This document shows, piece by piece, positions 45,177 through 56,700 of a DNA stretch of 64,000 bases (position 1 is its first letter; the number at the start of each line of letters is the position of its first letter). This stretch comes from Saturnia japonica (lineage: Eukaryota; Arthropoda; Insecta; Lepidoptera; Saturniidae): assembly GCA_033032175.1 (NCBI GenBank), contig CM065304.1:2790001-2854000 (forward strand), written 5' to 3'. The position numbers were made by a program, and so were the translations under genes. The notes beneath the pieces are model-generated. The model was not told where the DNA came from. It saw nothing but the letters and a program-made list of their open reading frames with translations, and did not search any database.

Positions 45177-47792
45177 CTAAGGCGTAGCCCTTCTTTCAAA
45201 ATGAGGAAGATTCTTGAAATAATTGTGATGTTCCCTTGGAATAATATCCGAGTCGCATAATGACACAAGGTCTTTATACTTGTCAAAAGGAATTTTCAAA
45301 TGACCACTGTAACATTTTTTCAAATGTGTATGTATTGCTGTTAGAATTTCTTCTGGCACTGCCTACTACAATAGTTTCATAATGATCTGCACTCAAATCA
45401 TACTTGTAGCAAAGTTTATTTGAATCAGTAGCAGCAACGTGTACTTCTTTAATAGAATTCCACTTAACTTTTTGACTGCGAATATTTTTGCTCCAGAGTT
45501 TATCAGAAACACGCTCCTTGAAATCATAAAAATCATCTTTCGTCATATCCCGAACGTTATTAGGAGATTCGGTGTTATTTTTAGCCCACCTGACCAGCAG
45601 TTGCCACTCTCTAGGCGTGTAAATTTTTTTTCGTGCGAGAAGCATTTTCCATGGTCGAATGCACACTATCGCCCTCATTCTGAGTGTGGCCTTTTTCTAT
45701 AAAACGATGTGTGACCGAAACATTAAACTGATTAGCTGCATAAATGTATGACGAGTAGACGAAGCGGTTACGATTATGCCCTGAACAATTATCTGACCAG
45801 AACAGAAAATTTCTAACACCATTTCGAGCATTAGTCTCAATAAGGTCGATCAAACAACTACTCACCTCGTTTACCCCCCGTTTAGCTATTGTCTCGTCCC
45901 ACATGTAACACGTAGCACATTTTTGACCCATATCAAAGATAGTGAAGTTAAAACAAGACAATTTCTTCTTATAATAAAAAATATTAACCTACCCAAAAGG
46001 ACAAGTCAACACTTTTTCAAAATCGAAAACAGCGCTAAGAGTAATACCATCAGCTGACTCCCGAGCCAATTTTTTGTCTTGCTTCTTCAAATCTCTTGCA
46101 AGTTTTTTTCTAGACTGATGCTGCTCGTACTCATCCACATTTTCTTGAGTAGGATTTTCGATAACACGGTACGCATGGCACTGATCACACTGATCTTTTT
46201 TGGACAAAAAAATCCTAAATTAAAGTTCTCATTTACTATGTCGCGGTACTGTCTCTCAGTTTTAGCTCGAACAGAATATTTTTCACTATCAACCCAATCT
46301 TTGTACATAGTGAACATACGAGAAATACTGAGGCAGCCATCTAAATATAACTTCTTGAGGTAATGTGACTCAATAGGTTCAAAAGCTTTAACATGATCAC
46401 ATACACTGTTTATCATTTCGTCAACCATAACTTTTTGTGCTTTTGATGCCGACCACTTTGATCCTGACCCATTACAGTACTACCATCATATTTGTCCCAT
46501 GAAGTTTTGATTACTTTACCGTTCATTCCAATATTATTTACAAACATTGTCTTACATACTTCTATTTTATTAGCTGCCGCATCCGATACTATAAGCGGCA
46601 AAAAATTATTTGTCGATTAGCAGATGACAGTTTCTCAAAACATTTATAGCGAAAATTACAAGGCGGTCTCAGTACTTTCTGGTCGACTACGTTACCTAAC
46701 CTATTGATAAAAGCTTTACCCTGATTTTTAGTAATTTTCGTTTAACATCACACCATTTAGACACATTCCTTTTGCGTTTCCTTGATTTGCGTGGTTCGCT
46801 GGAAGCCCTATCAAGAGTAATCTGCCACATTTCACGTACTCCGCAAAATTCATCATTGCATTTTTTATTTGTATGCCTGTTTAATGGCGAAGGCATAGGT
46901 GTAGGAATATTAAGACAATTTATTATATTATCATTGGTAGAGATGAATGACATTGGAGAGTTATCGAAACTTGTAGTAACCTCTATGTCAAAAGGTGACG
47001 GTTGTATAATGGACGACGCTTCCGTTATGTAAAATATACCCGCATTTAGAGAAGTTTCGTCGGGAACAGCGCGTATTAATTATGATTTAACTCATTATGC
47101 TAACAAAAGTGCGTATTCGCTATGTAGTAATCATTAATGTCGTATAAATCGCTTTACACTAGTTATAAAAAAAGAAAAATTAAATTATTCACAAGGGTTT
47201 TACTTTAGGCACACTATTAATATATAAGTTGTTAATTTCATAAAATTAAATATATTAGGAAAGTGAAAAATAAAACGTAAATAGTATTATCTTAAACGAG
47301 TTACGTAGAAAAAGGATACATATGCACTAAAGACCAACCGTCCCAGGTTCATTTCCGAATAAAATAGTTATGAGTACCTTTACACCTTCAAAATTTTACC
47401 TACTTTCCATAGATTAATGGTATATATCTATATATACCGTACCTATTAGGACTTTTTATCCATGAAATTATTATAAAACTTATAATTGTATAGATCAGAA
47501 TAAGGTAAAGAATTTATTATGTTATTGTTTTTGTCAATTTATTTTAAATAAGGTTGTATAAAATATGTGTCATTTTACTTGGGAATCGAATGGTAAAAAT
47601 TCTTAAACCCTAAATTCTGAGAAACTGTTAAAATAATAATTATCATGTAAATAAAAAGAAAATTTACTTACGTGTATCTAAATTATGATTACTATCTTCT
47701 GTTCTAAGATTTGTAAAGATAATATTATCACTGTCAATTGCATTTTGTTGGTTAAGTGCCAAATTCAAAAGTGATCTCGAACGACGATTCAT
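45177..47792 (-). pseudogene. Multi-exon DDE-like transposase-type gene (DUF7869-like), frameshifted
   Basis: Minus strand. Exon 1 (47672-47792) starts MNRRSRSLLNLAL and ends at a consensus donor. A second exon near 47018 joins in frame at phase 1. Then, in shifting frames: a basic region (RKSRKRKRNVSKW); GKAFINRLGNVV and PPCNFRYKC; KIEVCKTMFVNN; PIESHYLKKLYLDGCLSISRM; NFNLGFFCPKK and KDQCDQCHAY; a short intron near 45965-46000; FDMGQKCATCYMWDETIAKRG; FWSDNCSGHNRNRF; and EKGHTQNEGDSVHSTME. The D, DN and E-containing blocks look like an RNase H-fold catalytic triad, and the whole is like insect proteins carrying DUF7869, probably transposon-derived. At least four indels disrupt it (near 46740, 46420, 46205, 45630 and 45360). 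No terminal repeats were found, so either a dead element or a decayed domesticated gene is possible. The family name is from memory. Confidence 0.7.
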
Positions 47793-47794
47793 TA

Positions 47795-48790
47795 TATTAT
47801 TTTGTTAGTTTAGTGCGCTATGAAGTTAAATTATAATTATACAGAAGTCCACACCCAAGCAAAACTTCAAAACTTCAATAATCATTACGTTAACCAGCGA
47901 AGAGTGTCATCTCCCGCGAAGACCGGTGGCGAGTGACGATAGAACGACGTGCGCGCCTCTTGCGGGGTGGACATGCGAAACTTGTAAGGTTCTGTCTAGA
48001 TATATACCTTTATACGTCGAACTTAAATCACATGTATCTTTTTAAGCCATTCAAATCTCAAAAAGTACTTGGATTAGAAAAATAATTTATACACAGAAAT
48101 AAAGCTAGAGAGAACCATAACAAAACAAAAAAAGAAAACAATTTCAGTTATTTAATTAAATATAACCTTTTTCGTAGGATGGGACGATTTATGTATTAAA
48201 TTATTTATATCTGGTACTCGGAGATATCTGTTCCTTGAAAGTTAAATGGTTTGCAGATATGATAAATGCTTTCTTAGACTGTAAAGTGCAAAGTGTGTAA
48301 ACTTATATGTGCAACCAATGTGAATCGCGTAGCTCGCGAGCGAATGCTTAGGTAATAAATAATCTCGATAAAATAGCGAGTATAATCAGTATGTAATACA
48401 TATATATGTATATGCATGAACATTTTTTTATACGTTTCATTGACGCATTCTTCTGTCTTCTTCTTCTCTGCTATTTTAGTTTTTAGGGAAAGTTAAAAAT
48501 ACCAATCGAATGCTGGCAATTCAAACACCCGTCATTTTGGCGCGCTATCGTGACGTCGTGTTAAACATCACAAGTGAACATTGCTACGAATATTCTGTAC
48601 TGTATTCGTCATATTTTTATATTTCACGCCTTATTTTGTGTTATATGTTATAAGCAACTTATGAAATAAAGAGAATTATTACATACATTATTTAGGCATT
48701 CTTTAGAATTCTAAATGCTATTTAGTTATACTATGAAATACATCTCCGATTCGTTTCGAATATCACTCGGGAATAAGATTGTGATTTTGT
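47795..48790. other. Upstream flank and intergenic DNA
   Basis: A CpG-richer segment at 47885-47985 (TCTCCCGCGAAGACCGGTGG) lies just upstream of exon 1 of the DDE-like gene and could be its old promoter. Beyond it the DNA is AT-rich with no gene. Confidence 0.35.
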
Positions 48791-48791
48791 T

Positions 48792-48852
48792 AATGCAAGT
48801 TAATGCTAATTAATGTTAATGTTAGTTAATTTTAATGCTAGTTAATGCAAGT
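48792..48852. repeat. Short TTAATG-rich tandem tract
   Basis: Irregular repeats of GTTAATGCTAATTAATGTTA over about 60 bases. Simple sequence, no further meaning seen. Confidence 0.7.
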
Positions 48853-49049
48853 CCTGATTTTCACAATTACATTCGCCGTCGAATTAGCTTATCGGTTTGA
48901 CAACCAAACTTGTGCGAACTGTTGTATTGAGGTATGCACGTCATTTATACCATACCTACATAACCTTACATACATTTATACGTTACAATATATAGAAGAT
49001 GCTCGGTTAAGTTGGGTTGGGCTTGCAAACAAGTAGGTACTAGTACAAA

Positions 49050-49335
49050 TGATGGCTCAGTCGGTAGCGTATACGGACTTCGCGTCGATCGACCTGAGTT
49101 CGAATCCCTGCAATGAGCATAAGCTATCGGTGATAGTGACATCGTGTTGAAACCATGACACGGTGGTAGGGCTTCCTATAATGCCCGCCTGGGTAGCTAC
49201 CATCCTCAAGTTAAAATCTGTCACCAAGCACCAATAGGTGTGTTCTGGAAGCTGCACTTGAGAGCCAGTCTTCCATTAAGCTTAGCGTGCTGCCATCTTG
49301 GACAACATCGTCACTTAGATAATATTAGGTGAGAT
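49050..49335 (+). mobile_element. tRNA-derived SINE (family A), best copy
   Basis: The A-box-like TGGCTCAGTCGGTAGCGTA at 49053 and B-box-like GAGTTCGAATCCC at 49097 are spaced as in a tRNA. The body continues with CGGTGATAGTGACATCGTG, ACCATCCTCAAGTT, GCTGCACTTGAGAGCC and CATCTTGGACAACATCG. Reverse copies of the body lie at 60540-60690 and 62510-62765. Pol III transcription by the internal promoter is known for such SINEs. Confidence 0.75.
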
Positions 49336-49814
49336 TGTTGCCACAACATTAAACCTATAACGCTAAAAAAGACTAAAACCCATAAATGTTTGTGTCTCAA
49401 TTACTTGTCGCTTTGAGATCCCGCCAAAATCTCTCAGCAAATCGGAGATCTATTTCATACTGTTCCGGATTCTCATTTGGCATTCTATACATTGCCTATA
49501 ACATAATTATATAATGTCATGAAACACGACAACAAAAAAAAAAACAAGTTATTAGTACTGTATTGCTCCTATGTGCAAAAATACTACATGGAATATGTGA
49601 TAAAGTGAGTTTCCTTATCATGAGAGGTGAAGACATAAGAAAAAGAAACGTGGTGTAAAATTATGAAAAGAAACATGATTTCTCCAACAACAATTTTATT
49701 TAGTTGTGAAAATCACTTCGACGTCAGTATTTAAATCGGTTTAAAGCCATTACAATATATTTTGTTGTTACACCGTCAAAAAGCACCCAACAACTAGGTA
49801 TATACTCAAAGGCA

Positions 49815-50110
49815 TGTTCCAGGAAGGAACTTCACGGCGAGGAACGAACCTAGGCTTAGGTTACCGCCGGAGAGGGTGGACGTGGGGGGTGTGCGAGAGC
49901 GAAGTTGACCGCCCGTCCTCTGCGGAGAGAACGGTGGTTACGCGGGCGTGGGCTCTGGCACGCTCTGTTAAGAGAGATGGATGAATAATACATACTTGCT
50001 TTTTCGACGCGATCGTCCGGGTCTTTGAAAATGTTACGCGGCCGGCGTTTGTGCCAGGGGGCAGTGGGGTCCAGTACATATGTAGCAGCTGCTTTAATTA
50101 ACGGATTCAT
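49815..50110 (-). mobile_element. Jockey LINE ORF2 end plus 3' UTR fragment
   Basis: Read on the minus strand: NPLIKAAATYVLDPTAPWHK then RPRNIFKDPDDRVEKA, the C-terminus of a Jockey ORF2, followed by a region nearly identical to the Jockey 3' regions at 31180-31340 and 38600-38720 (GCCCACGCCCGCGTAACCACC). Truncated at both ends: the RT core and the final poly(A) are missing. Confidence 0.75.
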
Positions 50111-50461
50111 AAGAAGACTAGTCGGTAGGGATAACTACACTTATAAAATAAAAGTTGCGAATTTCTAACGGTTTAGCGATCTGTGGAAATGATCAAAGTG
50201 CCGCGGCCGACGCGCGACGCGACGCGTGCGTGTACTGCAAGGAGGCGGCGCGGCGGCTTAGCTATTTTTTTGGCGGAGTTGAATAATAAATTTACTATTT
50301 TTAGAGTTTGAGACAGTTACACGTTGACATTTTTCATGTGCGCGTGAGCGACAGATATTCGTTCAATCGTATTGTTAGTTAAATTCTTGTCATTACTTTA
50401 TTGTTACATTTTGTGTTTCTTGTTAAGATTGTGTTGTTTTTATTAAAGTTTTGTTATAATA

Positions 50462-50779
50462 ATGCCTAACGCGTACATTTATAGTGCTCGTGAATACGGT
50501 AACATGTTAATGTGCCTTGGAGAAGTTCGCGGGAATGCTTCAAGTGCATTACAATTTTACCGAGAGAGATTCCCGACAGCTCGACAACCGGCTGACTCTC
50601 GTCTGATAACAACAGCATTTCAGCGAGTGTTGAAAAATCGGCCCACTGCTCCAGTAGCGGCAGGAGGTGGAAGTCAAATGGCTGTTCAGTCCGAGAAGCG
50701 CATTTTAGATATCGTTCGCCGAAATCCGAACTTAGGTATATTTCTTAAAAATAACTTAGTACCTACTGAGCTTATCTGA
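50462..50779 (+). CDS. DUF4817-type N-terminal domain protein
   Basis: Starts MPNAYIYSAREYGNML after a CpG-rich leader and gives 105 codons to a TGA. Residues 8-60 follow the insect DUF4817 pattern: E-x(2)-M, GEVRGNASSALQFYRERFP with the G-N-A and RFP cores, then RQPADSRLITTAFQRVL. This helix-turn-helix-like module sits at the N-terminus of many arthropod transposon proteins, ahead of a second HTH and a DDE domain. Here an SEKRILDIVRRNPNL segment starts the second HTH, and AGGTATAT at 50737 could be a splice donor; the last 14 codons would then be intron. No DDE domain was found downstream. DNA binding is inferred from the family. It could be the first exon of a larger gene or a reduced element. 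Confidence 0.6.
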   Translation: MPNAYIYSAREYGNMLMCLGEVRGNASSALQFYRERFPTARQPADSRLITTAFQRVLKNRPTAPVAAGGGSQMAVQSEKRILDIVRRNPNLGIFLKNNLVPTELI

Positions 50780-50984
50780 ATAGATACATAACTTAATACA
50801 TCAGTATAATACTTACACGATGGGTTAAAAGGCATAGCTTAATCCTTGTTAAAATTTCATAAGTAATTTTTTTCATTAGCGGGAAATCGAACTCGGTACT
50901 TTTTTTATTAAACCGGTGAATTCGAATGAAAATGGCTGGGTAGTAGTGGGTGGTAGTGGTAAAGTAGATAAGTTAGATATTTAG

Positions 50985-51085
50985 ACAAATGTAAATAAGT
51001 ATTTGTGCGATAGCTCAGCTGCGGGCCGCTCTAGTTTGGCGCCGCGGCGCGCCCGCGTGTCTTTTGACCCGAACATCAGCTGTTG
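50985..51085. other. CpG-rich block
   Basis: CAGCTGCGGGCCGCTCTAGT and GGCGCCGCGGCGCGCCCGCG form a CpG-rich patch about 200 bases after the DUF4817 ORF. A similar CpG-rich patch (GCCGCGGCCGACGCGCGACG) is at 50200-50260 ahead of it, on the other side. They may be GC-rich ends of one element, but no exact inverted repeat was confirmed. Confidence 0.35.
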
Positions 51086-51452
51086 TTGACTATGTCCTTC
51101 ATTGCTGGTTTCATTTAGCTCTACTAACATGATGGAGCGTGAATAATGCTAATAATACGTTTTAAAAATATGTTTTTTTTCCGACCCATCATCAAAGGTG
51201 TCATTAGTAATATCGTCTGGTTTCGTTTTCTGGAGCGGTCTCCTAATACCCGGTATAAAAATCTATGTTTATATGTATTTTTCCTATGGATGTAGTCCGG
51301 CTGAGGCGATTTTGATGAAATTCACAGACAATCTTCATATTACCCCAGTAGGTAATCCTGTCAAGTTATTAGCAATCGAACCAAAAAAAAATTCTGTACC
51401 ACAACAACGTATGGTCAGGTTTGCTAGTACAATAATACATACATACATACAT

Positions 51453-52220
51453 ATAATATAATACTAATATTATAAATGCAAAAGTAACTCTGACTATTGT
51501 TACGTTTTTACACCTAAACCGCTGAACCAATTTTGATGAATTTTGGTATTGAGATAGATTAGACCTTAGGAAAGGACGTAGGGTACTTTTGTAGCGAAAA
51601 TAAATTTTAAGAGTAGATAGCAGGAGATGAAAGTTTGTAAGAACAAAATATGGGAACACCAATGCGCATGCGCGGTAATGTTCAAATGACATCGGCTGCC
51701 ATTCCAAACGGTCTGTTGACTTATTATGGGCATGTGAAGTAATTATGAAATGACATCGTTGTCAACGCCAACTGATTTGTTGATTTATTGATATTGTTAT
51801 ATTTAATAAGAAACCTATTGTATTTTTAGTACTTACCAATGAAATGATAGTCCAGTATTCTTTTTAGATTGGCTGAAATGTTTTTAAAGTGTAAACTTTT
51901 TAACTACGCAGTACGGCATAATTACTGTTTTATTTTATGATTGAAAAGCGACGTATTCTGTCGACCGTGGCTCGCAGGAGTTTATATTTATATTATAAGC
52001 GATATTACCTATTGTAAATTATCTGAATTATACAATTTTGCTACAAGCCAATTATTTCATTGTGTTATCCCAGATGTGGTGAAAATAAAACTTTGATGAA
52101 AGTTTCTATGAAGAACCCATCATGTCTCAAATTAGGGATTTGAAAATTCAAATTTATGCGTTTGGTAAGAAATAAAAGGAGTTTCTCGTTTTTTAAAAAA
52201 ACCTTTCCGCAAGCCGGTAC
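51453..52220 (+). mobile_element. Helitron-like repeat, no clear 3' end
   Basis: AATACTAATATTATAAATGC at 51461 and ACACCTAAACCGCTGAACCA are the 5' phrases of the short Helitron family at 2174. Blocks near 52125-52200 (TTAGGGATTTGAAAATTCAA) match copies at 36650 and 38120. A CTRR end is not visible. Confidence 0.5.
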
Positions 52221-52225
52221 AATAT

Positions 52226-52440
52226 AAGGCTGCCAATCCACTAATGCGAAGCGAAGAAGCGGAGCGAGGTTGCGGAGTTTTGTCGACCGATAGTACCTAT
52301 TGCATAAAAATCTCAACTCCGCAACAGCAGTCATGTGATTCCTAGGTTTATTCAAATTTCATAAAGTCAAGCGGAGCGAGGAAGTGGATTGAAAAAATGG
52401 GCTAACCCACCGCGACGCCGCGCCGCACGCCACGTCGCAC
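52226..52440. repeat. MITE-like segment with opposed AATCCACT / AGTGGATT
   Basis: AAGGCTGCCAATCCACTAAT near 52229 faces AGGAAGTGGATTG near 52380. Both flank GCGGAGCGAGG repeats. The arms resemble those of the foldback at 9445. The right limit is uncertain. Confidence 0.4.
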
Positions 52441-53035
52441 AGTGGTTCAAGACTTGAAAAATAGGGACATATGAATTTCTATCTGATATTTAATAATTGG
52501 ATTACTAATCTTGAACATAACAATTTTTATTGAAATACAAATTCCTAATTACCTTGAAAATTTCGTAATATGAAATAAATCTTTTAGTTGATCTATAATT
52601 ACTTGGTGTTGCAGATTAGGCTATTACGAACCCAAATAAATACTACGGATAAAAATAAATAAATGCGATAAGTTGCGGCAGCAAATGATTGGATATGTGT
52701 ATTTATATAATATATAGGATTCAGAATATCTTCTTTTGTGTTAATATAATATAATATACGTTATACAATTTAGACTCCTCTACTGAAACCGTTTTGTAAG
52801 AAAAATAAAAAGTGCACTTTGCTAAACATTTTTCTAAACTATTGACTTCACCGAAATTTATCTAAGATCATAAGTTATTAAGTTATTCTTTGAAAAATAC
52901 ACCTCGGAAATAGTAGTCACTTTGCACCTATAGAACTCGACATATACAAACCCATACACAGTGACAAATCCATTTATGATTGATTTATCGTGTTCCGAGA
53001 TCAGTCTGTGTATATCCAATAATACACAGAATCAC
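52440..53035. other. Intergenic DNA, no supported gene
   Basis: AT-rich. Near 52960 the phrases ATCCATTTATGATTGATTTATCG and ATCAGTCTGTGTATAT recall the tandem units at 36750, so this may be another repeat scrap. No gene. Confidence 0.35.
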
Positions 53036-53039
53036 CTCC

Positions 53040-53745
53040 AGACATCACTGCCATTCACATAGTGATCCACCCTAAGAAACTTTTTGACACAAAAACCTGC
53101 TTGACATGGTCCTTGACTTGTTGTCCGGCAAATCAGTATCGGAATCTTATTATAGAACCTAACACTATTAACTAAAAAGCTTTTATTTTATTAGTCTTAC
53201 TAAGTCTTAAACACGGTACGAAATAATGTTTATATTTGCCCACTTTTGTATTATTAATATAGTATCTACCTTAGAGGCTGAACCTCACAGTCTTCCCGCC
53301 AAGGTTTTAATTTGAGGACCCCACTGTAAATTCAAATTAAGCATATCAAGCATAAGAAGACAGTATTATCAACTAAACTTACTAAATTCCTTTATATCTT
53401 TTTAAGTAAAATATTATTTAATTGCCTAACCTCTGAATCTATTCTTTTCACTTTGAAGATAAGTGAAGTTTCGACTACAAAAAGAACAATGCCAGAACTG
53501 TTTTCAAGAGGTTTTCCCCATTTGTACTTACTTTCTGACAGCGGTCTATAAAATAGGAGATTAGCAGTTCGAGAGAGGTTACAGTTTAAGCGCAAAAGCG
53601 TACTGTAGTCAACCTGTGGTAGGCCTTTGAGAGATCACAGTATACATCAATTGCATCCTGCACCTCCTCCCAGGCTCTAAATATGTGACTTAACAGCATT
53701 GCACCAGGGTCAGTAGTTGATTTTAATTTCGTGACACTGTAACAA
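53040..53745 (-). pseudogene. CR1/Jockey-like LINE ORF2, decayed
   Basis: Minus strand, from 53745 down: KSTTDPGAMLLSHIFRAWEE then VYCDLSKAYHRL, which is the RT motif around the first catalytic aspartate; then a jump (deletion) to the thumb-like YRPLSESKYKWGKPLENS; and finally, at 53200-53060, the LINE C-terminal segment shared with 21860 and 58345. Stops and frame changes are frequent. It is 5'-truncated and internally deleted. Confidence 0.65.
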
Positions 53746-56700
53746 CCCCCCCCCCCCTCTCTCTATCTACCCAGGGGGTGTGACCCCTCGAACTTCCCCT
53801 TCTATTGTATAATGCATAATGATTAAATACAAACTTATTCAATCTATTTAACTGTTACTTGATCGTGATCGTCTAATATGGCCTTACGTTGTGAATTAAA
53901 CAAAGTTGTAGTAAACAAGTTCTTTAATCTGGTACTCAGAAAATATAACATTATATCAAATTAGTAAATTAGAACTTACTCAAACACATGACAGAAAGTG
54001 TTAAAATACATTGTATGAAATAAAGTTAATATTATAATAATACTATAATAAACAGTAGTTATGTACTGTACTCGAAGTACGATTAATTGCACATGAAAGT
54101 TGTTCAAAGGGTTTTTTTTCTAGCTGAAGTTATTTTCCCACCTCCTCAAGCCCGCAAAAGTAGCATTAATTTTTATAGTGAAACCCAACAATCAACCACC
54201 GCTAGCATTGCTAGTGAAGTTTAAGGGTGAGAAGGCAGAATATAGGAATACTGGAACCAGTTCCCTATTTAAGTAACAATAAATGAATCTAATGATTCAA
54301 TCTAATGGGTAGTAATAGCAGACACAGTAAAGGTCAACTATAACCCTTCAAGATGATAAAGAAAGCTCCATGGTGACAAAGTCAACCAGGGAGAAAATAT
54401 GTAACTCACTTCAATCCAGACCTCCCCGTACAGGAAATAAAGCTAGACTCTACCGACTGTGGGATATATATGGAGAGGGACATAGTCGCAGCTCCTATCC
54501 TTTAGTCACAAATTTCCCTATCACTGTACGGATCAAAAGACATGAATATATAGAAGTTGAGCCACGCCCTAACAAATATTGTGATTAGAAGGGTATAGAA
54601 GCCAGTACATAGTATGACTAAAACCCATCGGATTAAATATAATATTGCCTTATTAAATGGTAGGCTGAACCAATAGTTGTATAATAATATCACACTAGTT
54701 TCAAAAGGAATGTGGATAGGTATTTGGAATTTATATATGTTGAACCAAATCAACACTGAGTATTTGTACTATAATGTAGTAGTATATAATACTATGATAT
54801 AGTATTATAAATGATAATTTGAAAAGGCATTTGAACATCTGTTTGGTTCCAGTCACCATTACTTTATAATGTACTAACCGGCAACCACACAGAATATCCA
54901 TTACCATTTTGTTATTATGAGCCAATGAAATTGATAATTGAACTAGCACTGACTCTATCCAACACACATTTTGAACAATGAAGGCGGTAGGTGATTGCGT
55001 AGGCATAAGGACTATTTGTCCCTTTGGCAAAACCACAAATATTACCCTTGAACAACCATAAGTACCTTACCTTTACCTGTGTATAAAATATAGTATGTGA
55101 AATGTTACATGTAGATGATGTGTAGTGATTTATATTCTCATGAGAATATTATATATTATTACAAATAACAATAACACACAAATAGTTCCTTATTTATTTA
55201 AGTATGTAATTATAATACCTTTCTTTACCAAGGTATTCACATATGTATATTTTACATGAATAAAGTAATAAACATTAGTTTTATAGAATTCAAATTCTAG
55301 GTATTTCTTATAGAAATTACCAATTAAAGATATTTTTCAATCTGTTAGCGCTGTATGGCACTTATAACAAGTTTTATTATAATTAATGTGAATATATGTC
55401 TGTACTGTTGAGTGTGGGTTGGTGACATATTTACCTCAAGATTTTGTACTAACTTTCAGTATAATCCAGCACACCTTCCTTTGTATTATGAACACAAGAG
55501 GATGTCTGTGTAGAATCCTGTCTGACCTGGAAGGCCAACCATCACATAGGCAAGAGAATTACAAGATGACAATATCTGGTACTTACTGCTATTGGATCAC
55601 TTTGGCACGAAAGAGTTCTCTTTCAAATGCCAAACCGAATACCAAATCAAAGCAACATAAATACCGAACAGCCACCCTGCGAATCTAATGGCGATCCAAA
55701 AACTGAGTCTCACTGTCATGGAATCATTTCTGATTACACCCAGGGAGAAATCTTTGTACGAACTAAATCGATTATCGCTTAATGTGAAGAGATTCAATAC
55801 ACAAACGCCTAATGGGAATTCATATAATAAAACTCTGATGATAAGACGGTGCACTGAATTTACCTCCAGTTTCATTAAAGATTGTTTATTGAATTATTTA
55901 TTCCTGTCACACATAAGTACCTCATTTTAAACAAGGTTAAAACTACAGATTTTGTACAGTAGATCATGTAAAGTAGTAGAATGTTTATATGATAAGTCAT
56001 TGTCTGAATTCTATAATATTAGGTACGTTCCGTAGTTATTTTTGTACATTTCCATAAAAGTTAAATAAATCTACTTACAGTCTTTAGGGTTTCAAGCAGC
56101 ACTTCTTAATACTAAATAGATTTATGAACACATACATGCAATGAAACTTTTAGATTACTCTAAAACTAGCTAGTACATTCACTATCACGCGCTAATTCTA
56201 CTTCTCGAATTATGCTAGATTTGATCAAATCTCCCGTAAATAAGACCACTGATATCGCAAGATTCTAGATTCGTACTCTAACCTAATCCTAATAACTTTT
56301 CCTATATTTTCTGTGGGATCTCCCTGACACCGATCGCGAACTTCTTCATGTATTTTTTTTCAGACGCAACGAGCAAGAACAAAAACCTGAATATTACCTA
56401 GCTAGTTACACTGTTAATACCGACAGAAATTTTAACTGTTTTCACCAGCATTATAACGACCTATGTAGTATTTACTCACTTTTGGTATAATCACGTCTGA
56501 TATCTACTGACTGACTGTTTTCGACCGACTCTGATTCACTGCGATTCACTGCCTCGACCGACCGTTCGATCCTTTCTGATTGACTGCCCCGTCTTTTTGA
56601 TTTAATTCCCACGCTCCTTTAGTCCTAACGTTTCTTTTTTTTCTATATTTTTGCCAAAGTCCCGTTATTCCTAAGATTGTCTTGTACTCCCATCGTTTGG

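Noticed and set aside
49050..49120. Possible tRNA gene (A and B boxes)
   Set aside because: The cloverleaf arms do not close and the same sequence recurs with a conserved non-tRNA body; it is a SINE head.
54370..55930. Cluster of medium frames that might be a cellular gene
   Set aside because: Frames on both strands are interrupted and no coherent exon chain or known domain could be assembled; recorded as unresolved.
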